Positions 58,300 to 64,000 of a stretch of 64,000 bases of DNA are shown one piece after another. Below the pieces are notes generated by a model, which was given only the letters and a program-made list of their open reading frames with translations, had not been told where the DNA came from and did no database searches. Each line of letters starts with the position of its first letter. Position 1 is the first letter of the stretch. Source of the stretch: Mucilaginibacter sp. PPCGB 2223 (GTDB taxonomy: Bacteria > Bacteroidota > Bacteroidia > Sphingobacteriales > Sphingobacteriaceae); assembly GCF_001705515.1 (NCBI RefSeq), contig NZ_MDJS01000002.1:496001-560000 (forward strand), given 5' to 3'. The translations under genes and the position numbers were made by a program.

Positions 58300-59258
58300 A
58301 ACAATTTTTCGATCAGCTGATCAGCGCTGATACCTTCGGCTTCGGCCTGGTAGCTGCGTACAATGCGGTGGCGTAAAATAGCTTTGGCAACCGCCTGTAC
58401 ATCCTCAATATCCGGCGAGTATTTGCCGGAGATGACCGCATGACATTTTGCGCCAAGCACCAAAAACTGCGATGCCCTTGGCCCTGCTCCCCAGCTTAAC
58501 AGGCGGTTTACATCGGCGGTAGCCAACTCGGTATGCGGGCGGGTTTTGGCGGCCAGTTTAACGGCATATTCCAGCACATGGTCGGTAACCGGGATGTTGC
58601 GCACCAACTGCTGAAAATAAACAATCTGTTTACCGTCGAGCACCTTTTTTACGTCGCTTACTTTCGAGCCTGTCGTGTTTTTTACCACCTGTATCTCTTC
58701 GGCAAGGGTAGGGTAATGCAAAGTTACATTGAACATAAACCTGTCGAGCTGTGCTTCGGGCAGCGGGTATGTTCCTTCCTGTTCGATGGGGTTTTGCGTA
58801 GCCAGTACAAAAAACGGTTGTTCCAGGTGATGGGTAACGCCGGCTGCGGTAACCGATTTTTCCTGCATGGCTTCCAATAAGGCAGCCTGGGTTTTTGGTG
58901 GGGTACGGTTGATCTCGTCGGCCAGGATGATGTTGGCGAATACCGGTCCGCGGATAAATTTAAAGTGCCTGTCCTCGCCCAGTATTTCCGAACCGATGAT
59001 ATCCGAAGGCATCAGGTCGGGCGTAAACTGTATGCGGTTAAAATTCAGGTCGAGCACCTTGGCTACGGTTTGCACCAGCAAGGTTTTAGCTAAACCCGGC
59101 ACGCCAACCAACAGGCAATGCCCGTTGCTGAAAATGGATATCAATACCGACTTGACAACATCATCCTGGCCAATAATTACTTTGCCTATTTCGGCACGTA
59201 TTTCCTGGTAGGCTGCCTTTAAGGCATCGGCTGCTTCAACGTCGTTTTGGTATTGCAT
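58296..59258 (-). CDS. MoxR-family AAA+ ATPase
   Basis: A 320-residue AAA+ ATPase of the MoxR branch. Walker A is GVPGLAKTLL (about 53-62), Walker B is NIILADEINRTPPKTQAALL (about 108-127), and sensor 1 is FVLATQNPIEQEGTYPLPEA. The C-terminal lid includes LLSWGAGPRASQFL. MoxR ATPases act as chaperones that insert metals or mature complexes together with von-Willebrand-domain proteins; none is seen here. It starts 9 bp after the SurA-like gene, so the two are an operon. Confidence 0.94.
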   Translation of the reverse strand: MQYQNDVEAADALKAAYQEIRAEIGKVIIGQDDVVKSVLISIFSNGHCLLVGVPGLAKTLLVQTVAKVLDLNFNRIQFTPDLMPSDIIGSEILGEDRHFKFIRGPVFANIILADEINRTPPKTQAALLEAMQEKSVTAAGVTHHLEQPFFVLATQNPIEQEGTYPLPEAQLDRFMFNVTLHYPTLAEEIQVVKNTTGSKVSDVKKVLDGKQIVYFQQLVRNIPVTDHVLEYAVKLAAKTRPHTELATADVNRLLSWGAGPRASQFLVLGAKCHAVISGKYSPDIEDVQAVAKAILRHRIVRSYQAEAEGISADQLIEKLF

Positions 59259-59267
59259 AGGTTTATT

Positions 59268-60638
59268 TTACTTTGCTGGGGCGCTTGCGGTAACTGTCCA
59301 TGTTTTTAGTTGCGGGCAGGTTTGAAACTCCGGATCGATACGTACATAGGTATCTTTCCTTCTTTTTTCAAACCATTCGCTCACCACGCGGTTCACTTTA
59401 TCCTGGTAGGCCAATTCTTTCAGTTTCGGGAAATCCTGGGTCAGGTTAGCTTTGTGGGCGTCGGTTTTTGAGCGGAGGTATAATATTTTGTAATCTTTTT
59501 TACCATCCTGTGAGGTAAAAAAGGCAGGTTTTGATATCTCGCCGACTTTTAAAGTGTCAACAATCAAAGCCATTTGCGGGTCGAGCTTATCGGTAGGGAT
59601 ATAAGTTGTACGACTTTGCACGTTCTCGTTGTTCAGCATCATACCACCGTTGTATTTGGTGTCTTTATCGTCGCTGTAAAAGCCTGCTGCTGCCGAAAAA
59701 TCGATCTTCTTGTTGTGGATCATCAGGTCATAAATACTGTCGGCTTTTGCCTTGGCGCGGTTGATGGCAGTTTGTGTCAGTTCAGGGCGTATCAGGATGT
59801 GGCGCACGTGTACCTGCTCGCCCCGGCGCTCAATCACCTGTAAAAAGTGGAACCCAAAATCGGTCTCAAACACCGGCGATACCTCGCCCGCTTTTAATTT
59901 GAAAGCCATAGCGGCAAACTCTTTAACATAGCCCGAACGGTCTGCAAAACCCAGATCGCCTCCATCAGGCGCCGAGCCCGGATCCTGCGAATATAAACGG
60001 GCAAGGTTGCCAAAATCTTCGCCTTTTTTTACACGGGCCAATAGCTCTTCGGCTTTGGTACGATAAAATTGTTTTTCCTCTGCAGTAAGTTTCGGTACAA
60101 AGGATATCTGGCCGATCTCAACCTCTTTATTGTACGATGGCAAACTGTCTTTTGGGATCGATTCGTAATAGCGTTTAACGTCGTACGGTGTAACGTTTAC
60201 CTTTTCGGTGATCTTCTGGCGCATCTTTTCGGCAATCATCTGCTCTTTTTGTTCAGGGCGTATCTCATCCTTGTACTGGATGACCGGGCGGCCCAAAAAC
60301 TGCTCCAGGCGGTCTTGCCCGCCCGCGCGTTGTATCATGGCGCGCATCCGGCGGTCAACTTCGTTATCAACATCGTCGTCGTTAACGGTAACACTATCGA
60401 TCACGGCCTGCTGCGCCAGCAGTTTTTGGGTAAGCAATTGCTGCAGCACATAACATTTGATGGCCGGGTTTGGCGTATTGCCCTGCGCCAGGTAGCTGGC
60501 GTACTGGCTTTCAATATCCGATTGTAAAATAATGCCGCCGCCAACAACGGCAGCTATCTTATCCAAGGTTTTATATTGAGCGTTAACTAATGTTAAGGTA
60601 GTAAATAAAATAAAAAGGGTTAACCCAAACTTTCTCAT
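59268..60638 (-). CDS. SurA-like periplasmic peptidyl-prolyl isomerase
   Basis: A 456-residue exported chaperone with a signal peptide ending near VNAQ. A SurA N-terminal domain (about 22-150: DKIAAVVGGGIILQSDIESQ) is followed by two PpiC/parvulin domains. The first (about 170-275) contains GGDLGFADRSGYVKEFAAMA and FGFHFLQVIERRGEQVHVRH. The second (about 280-390) is more divergent. It helps outer-membrane proteins fold in the periplasm. It lies upstream of the MoxR ATPase in the same operon. Confidence 0.92.
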   Translation of the reverse strand: MRKFGLTLFILFTTLTLVNAQYKTLDKIAAVVGGGIILQSDIESQYASYLAQGNTPNPAIKCYVLQQLLTQKLLAQQAVIDSVTVNDDDVDNEVDRRMRAMIQRAGGQDRLEQFLGRPVIQYKDEIRPEQKEQMIAEKMRQKITEKVNVTPYDVKRYYESIPKDSLPSYNKEVEIGQISFVPKLTAEEKQFYRTKAEELLARVKKGEDFGNLARLYSQDPGSAPDGGDLGFADRSGYVKEFAAMAFKLKAGEVSPVFETDFGFHFLQVIERRGEQVHVRHILIRPELTQTAINRAKAKADSIYDLMIHNKKIDFSAAAGFYSDDKDTKYNGGMMLNNENVQSRTTYIPTDKLDPQMALIVDTLKVGEISKPAFFTSQDGKKDYKILYLRSKTDAHKANLTQDFPKLKELAYQDKVNRVVSEWFEKRRKDTYVRIDPEFQTCPQLKTWTVTASAPAK

Positions 60639-60796
60639 GTATCTCTTTGCTTCTAAATAATATACACCGGTTTTTAAACCGATGCGGCCCCGAATTTCGG
60701 AAAATTAATTGAGTTTGATTGTAAAATTATCTTCTCAATACAAACCAATTAGCTTGTGCACTGCGAATATGCTGATTAAGGTATGAACTATTTGCC

Positions 60797-60804
60797 TATT
60801 TTTG
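60797..60804 (+). promoter_or_regulatory. TAnnTTTG -7 box upstream of the psi-like gene and rdgB
   Basis: TATTTTTG matches the -7 consensus and ends 15 nt before the ATG. It would drive the two-gene unit with rdgB. Confidence 0.42.
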
Positions 60805-60819
60805 GTTAAAATTTGTTAA

Positions 60820-61434
60820 ATGATCATCGAGAATCCGGCCGCTTTGCCCTTTATCCTGAACGAACAGATCTATCTCAGCAAAAGCGATATAGGCCGCGTT
60901 GATGCGCCCTCACCGGTTACGGCAATCCCCGATGAACCAGTTGTCGCAGAAATACCTGTAGCAAAAGCTGTTGGTGAGATTCCGGTACCTGTCCCGGCAA
61001 AGCCAGCTAACGAAGCGCCCTTAGTTACCGAACCTGTAACGCAACCGACAGTTGTAAACTTTAATTATTCGGGTAAGAATGCAAAGGGCTTTTTAATAGT
61101 TTGTCATTATCCGGAATTGGAGGGTATGGACGAGAAACACCTGGCGGCACTGATCAGCACTTTGCAGCGTAAGGAACTGACTTTGGATGATGTGGCGATT
61201 ATTAACCTGGCGCAGCATGCCAATGCAACGGCCAAACAAATACATGCGTTTTTTAAGCCAGCGCGTTTATTGATCCTTGGCCAGCAAGGCATTTTACCGG
61301 GCTGGGACACTTTGGTATTTAACCAGCTGCTCGAAAAAAATGGTTTTAAAGCTTTACTTACCGACAGCTTTAGCGATATGCTGGCCGACCGTGAAAAAGC
61401 CAGAGCCTTCTGGGAACAAATGAAGCAATTGTAA
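60820..61434 (+). CDS. protein of unknown function, possible DNA polymerase III psi (HolD)-like domain
   Basis: A 204-residue cytoplasmic protein. The first ~30 residues are hydrophobic-polar. Residues about 31-85 are a Pro/Val/Ala-rich linker, and about 88-204 form a compact alpha/beta domain. That domain has KGFLIVCHYPELEGMDEKHL, TLDDVAIINLAQHANATA, KPARLLILGQQG and a C-terminal DMLADREKARAFWEQM. The order and the terminal helix resemble E. coli HolD (psi), which ends with a similar D-L-x-x-R-A-x-x-W-x-Q helix. This is a pattern-level guess, since psi is not usually annotated in Bacteroidota. It ends 1 bp before rdgB. Confidence 0.65.
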   Translation: MIIENPAALPFILNEQIYLSKSDIGRVDAPSPVTAIPDEPVVAEIPVAKAVGEIPVPVPAKPANEAPLVTEPVTQPTVVNFNYSGKNAKGFLIVCHYPELEGMDEKHLAALISTLQRKELTLDDVAIINLAQHANATAKQIHAFFKPARLLILGQQGILPGWDTLVFNQLLEKNGFKALLTDSFSDMLADREKARAFWEQMKQL

Positions 61435-61435
61435 T

Positions 61436-62017
61436 ATGCCGCAGCAATTAATTTTTGTTACCAATAATGCCCATAAGATCGAGGAGGTTGCCGCTAAGAT
61501 CGGCGATCAGTTTGATATTTTAAGTTTGGATGCCATTGGTTTTGCCGGCGATATTGAAGAAACCGGCACCACTTTCCACGTCAATGCATCCATCAAAAGC
61601 CAAACAATCTACCAGCAATTTAAGCTAAACTGCTTTGGCGATGACAGTGGCTTAGAAGTAATGGCCCTGAATGGCGAACCTGGCGTTTACTCGGCGCGCT
61701 ATGCCGGCGAACACGGCAACCACGATGCCAATATTGATAAAGTCCTCAAAAACCTGGAGGGTAAAACCGACCGCCGGGCGAGATTCATCACCGTGATATC
61801 GCTGATATTAGATGGCAAAGAATACTTTTTTGAAGGAACGGTTGAAGGAACCATCCGCCGCGAACGCTTCGGCGCAAAAGGTTTCGGGTACGACCCGATC
61901 TTCCAGCCCGACGGCTACGACATTACCTTTGCCGAGATGACGATGGAAGAGAAGAACAGCATCAGCCACCGGGCAAGGGCGCTGGAGAAGATGGTAGGGT
62001 TTTTGAAGCAGCAATAA
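61436..62017 (+). CDS. rdgB: non-canonical purine NTP pyrophosphatase (XTP/dITP)
   Basis: A 193-residue enzyme that hydrolyses dITP, ITP and XTP to monophosphates and so keeps deaminated purines out of DNA and RNA. The family motifs are all present: LIFVTNNAHKIEEVAAKIG at the start, FGDDSGLEVMALNGEPGVYS with the catalytic acidic residues, SARYAGEHGNHDANIDKVL, GYDPIFQPDG and the terminal SHRARALEKM. It follows the psi-like gene by 1 bp. Confidence 0.96.
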   Translation: MPQQLIFVTNNAHKIEEVAAKIGDQFDILSLDAIGFAGDIEETGTTFHVNASIKSQTIYQQFKLNCFGDDSGLEVMALNGEPGVYSARYAGEHGNHDANIDKVLKNLEGKTDRRARFITVISLILDGKEYFFEGTVEGTIRRERFGAKGFGYDPIFQPDGYDITFAEMTMEEKNSISHRARALEKMVGFLKQQ

Positions 62018-62025
62018 TAGTCATC

Positions 62026-62159
62026 TTGTCATTTCGACTATAGGGAGAAATCCTCTGCTATAGACAGGAATGTAGCAGAAGATTTTTTCGCTCACACAGA
62101 CCGAACTCTATCCCGCTCAAGAGTATAGTTCTCTCTCGTACCTCGTTCGAAATGAACAA
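62026..62159. repeat. dispersed palindromic repeat, family A, copy 3
   Basis: 134 bp between TTGTCATTTCGA and TTCGAAATGAACAA. It has two halves with GCAGAAGATTTTTTCGCTCA and CTCAAGAGTATAGTTCTCTC. It fills the gap between the convergent rdgB and cydB genes. Confidence 0.78.
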
Positions 62160-62177
62160 CTTTTGTTTAGAAGCCTC

Positions 62178-63212
62178 TTAATAACTCATCTCATCCAAAC
62201 TCACCTTGCCCTTAAAAGTGATAAACACAAAGGTAGTATAGGCCACCACCAGCGGCACGCCTATACCCGCCACGACGAGCATAATGCCCAATGTTTTTTG
62301 CGATGAGCAGGCGTTATAAACGGTTAAATTATTAGCTGCTGATTGTGTTGAAATGAGCATGTTAGGATAAAGCTCAATAGCTACCAGCACCATGAGCAGA
62401 CTGATGGTAACTGCCGATGAGATAAACGCGTACAGGTATTTACGTTTGGTGATCTGTCGGGTAATGTTGGCCACGGCCAGTACCATCATTACCGGGATAA
62501 TGAATAACTCGGGGAAACGGCGGATAACGATAGCCATATTGGGCAGGTACAGCAGGGTATAAAACGAAGTGAGCAGGATCATCATCACAAAAAAGATGGT
62601 GGCGTTTTTAACGATGATGGTGAGTTTTACGTACAAACGATTCTCAGTTTTCATCACCAGGTAAATGGCGCCGTGCATCATCAACAGGGCAACGGTGGTA
62701 ATGCCGGTGAGGATCGAATAAGGATTGATAAAATCGATAAAGCTGCCGCGAAAAACATGATCGGGCCCCATGTTGATGCCCTGCGTTACGTTACCTAAGA
62801 TCACGCCCAGTAAAAAGGCGATGAGCGTACTCGATGCGCAATAACTAAAATCCCACATCCGGCGCCACCATTGCATAGGCTCTTTGCTCCTGAACTCGAT
62901 GGATATCGCCCTGAAAACTATCCCCATTAAAAACAACATGAATGGCACGTAAAAAGCCGAGAGCAGCGAGGCATAAACTTCGGGGAAGCCGGCAAATAAG
63001 GCGCCGCCGCCAATTACTATCCAAACTTCGTTACCGTCCCAAACCGGGCCTATGGCGTTCAGGGCAATACGGCGGCTTTGTTCCTTCACAAAAAACAGGT
63101 GTACAATGCCTGCACCCAGGTCGAAACCATCCAGTATAATATAACCGGTAAACACCGCGCCTATCAGTAAAAACCACCAGGTAGGGTAATCAATGCCTAA
63201 AAATGTTGCCAT
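62178..63212 (-). CDS. cydB: cytochrome bd ubiquinol oxidase subunit II
   Basis: A 344-residue integral membrane protein with about eight to nine helices. The opening GIDYPTWWFLLIGAVFTGYI with ILDGFDLGAGI is the CydB signature, and WDGNEVWIVIGGGALFAGFP carries the conserved W-x-x-N-x-x-W. With CydA it forms the high-affinity oxygen reductase used at low O2. The ATG two codons inside a TTG-started frame is used. It begins 8 bp downstream of cydA, so the two are one operon. Confidence 0.95.
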   Translation of the reverse strand: MATFLGIDYPTWWFLLIGAVFTGYIILDGFDLGAGIVHLFFVKEQSRRIALNAIGPVWDGNEVWIVIGGGALFAGFPEVYASLLSAFYVPFMLFLMGIVFRAISIEFRSKEPMQWWRRMWDFSYCASSTLIAFLLGVILGNVTQGINMGPDHVFRGSFIDFINPYSILTGITTVALLMMHGAIYLVMKTENRLYVKLTIIVKNATIFFVMMILLTSFYTLLYLPNMAIVIRRFPELFIIPVMMVLAVANITRQITKRKYLYAFISSAVTISLLMVLVAIELYPNMLISTQSAANNLTVYNACSSQKTLGIMLVVAGIGVPLVVAYTTFVFITFKGKVSLDEMSY

Positions 63213-63219
63213 AATCAAA

Positions 63220-64000
63220 TTACACTAACGAATCTGCCATTTCAATATGCCGCGGGCTGTGATCGAGGTTTTCCTCATCAAACGGCCCGTGTTTTATCTT
63301 TTTATTGAGCAGGTAAATAAACAAACTGAACAGCACCAGGTATACCCAGGTAAACAGGATAAGCGAAAACACGACCGACCCCGCCTTTACCGCCTGCGAT
63401 AATGCCTTCGACGTACGCAACAGGCCATATACCACCCAGGGCTGCCGGCCAACTTCGGCGCTGTACCAGCCAACCTGGTTGGCTATCTGCGGCAGCAATA
63501 CCGAAAACGAAAAGATGACCATTAACCAGTGCTTGTCGAACAGCTTACCGCGCCACCATAAAAAGCAGGCGTACAAGGTAAGCGCTATCAAAAACATGCC
63601 GATAGCGATCATAAGATGATACGTCTGGAAAACAAAGTTCACCGCCGCAGGCTTATCTTCGGCTTTAAAATTATTCAGTCCTGTTATCGGCGCTTTAAAA
63701 TCGCCGTGGGTCAAAAAGCTTAAGCCGCCGGGGATATACAGTCCGTGTGTTTCGTTCTTTTTCTGATCTACATAGCCGAACAGGTACAGGTCGCCGGGTT
63801 TTGAGCCATCGTAATGACCTTCGAGCGCAGCCAGTTTTGCAGGCTGGTATTTGGCCACCACATCGGCCGATTTATGCCCGACGAATAATTGCGCCAGGGC
63901 AGATGCAGTGGCTACTACCAATGCTATTTTAAATGCCGATTGTGCAAACTCGGTATAACGTTTACGGCGCAGGTAGTAAGCGCTGATGCTCAATACCAAA
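63220..64000 (-). CDS. cydA: cytochrome bd ubiquinol oxidase subunit I (3' part only)
   Basis: The last ~260 residues of CydA; the 5' part lies outside the window. Visible are four membrane helices and the conserved VGWYSAEVGRQPWVVYGLLR segment with the GRQPW quinol-oxidase motif. The long stretch before it (LTHGDFKAPITGLNNFKAED) belongs to the periplasmic Q loop, which appears short, as in the Bacteroidota/Firmicutes type. The haem-ligand residues of the N-terminal half cannot be checked here. It precedes cydB in the same operon. Confidence 0.94.
   Translation of the reverse strand, partial: LVLSISAYYLRRKRYTEFAQSAFKIALVVATASALAQLFVGHKSADVVAKYQPAKLAALEGHYDGSKPGDLYLFGYVDQKKNETHGLYIPGGLSFLTHGDFKAPITGLNNFKAEDKPAAVNFVFQTYHLMIAIGMFLIALTLYACFLWWRGKLFDKHWLMVIFSFSVLLPQIANQVGWYSAEVGRQPWVVYGLLRTSKALSQAVKAGSVVFSLILFTWVYLVLFSLFIYLLNKKIKHGPFDEENLDHSPRHIEMADSLV

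Overview
The window reads as chromosome of a Bacteroidota bacterium, most likely family Sphingobacteriaceae and probably close to Mucilaginibacter (inference from gene content, no search was run). The signs are an ECF sigma/FecR/SusC/SusD polysaccharide locus, outer-membrane beta-barrels and lipoproteins with Bacteroidota-style signal sequences, the gldA and gldF-gldG gliding genes beside dnaN, TAnnTTTG-type -7 promoter boxes, weak or absent Shine-Dalgarno sequences, and dispersed palindromic repeats. No rRNA, tRNA, CRISPR array, transposase or prophage gene was recognised.

Layout. 1-314 is the 3' end of a CrtI-like FAD oxidoreductase. 535-4622 holds an ECF sigma factor and a FecR anti-sigma factor, separated by a LuxR-type regulator, a DUF4199 membrane protein, a YciI-like protein and a methyltransferase. 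4839-18139 is a polysaccharide utilisation locus (PUL): SusC with a signalling STN domain, SusD, a PKD-domain surface lipoprotein, GH16, GH30, a heptahaem cytochrome c, a second GH30 and GH3. The enzyme set fits beta-1,3/beta-1,6-glucan (fungal or laminarin-type) breakdown. 18248-20593 encodes a duplicated DoxX-like membrane protein and a DHA2-type drug exporter. 20725-25547 (minus) is a TonB-dependent receptor plus a LytTR response regulator and LytS-like kinase. Matching 9-bp direct repeats with 12-bp spacers lie upstream of both transcription units and look like the regulator's binding sites.

25716-28539 (minus) is a run of small stand-alone enzymes and membrane proteins, followed by two convergent AraC-family regulators. 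30690-37181 is a sugar transporter, a DUF5107-TPR protein, a PQQ-type sugar dehydrogenase and a c-type cytochrome. 37388-44531 has an MBL hydrolase, an Old Yellow Enzyme, OsmC, secreted proteins of unknown function, a small membrane protein resembling Pyr4/PaxB-type terpene cyclases, galU and a plant-like glucuronokinase homologue. 44717-53997 has a patatin-like protein, glycyl-tRNA synthetase, gldA, an outer-membrane protein, gldF, gldG and dnaN, with repeat-rich spacers around the gld genes. 54300-64000 has a thioredoxin-like protein, a Gln/Arg-rich DUF6600 protein, an Fe(II)/2-oxoglutarate-type oxygenase, a MoxR ATPase and SurA-like isomerase, a possible DNA polymerase III psi-like protein with rdgB, and cydB with the 3' part of cydA.

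The most rewarding points are the predicted LytTR operators, the heptahaem cytochrome inside a glucan PUL, the terpene-cyclase-like membrane protein, the glucuronokinase-galU pair, the possible psi-like protein upstream of rdgB, and two families of dispersed palindromic repeats.
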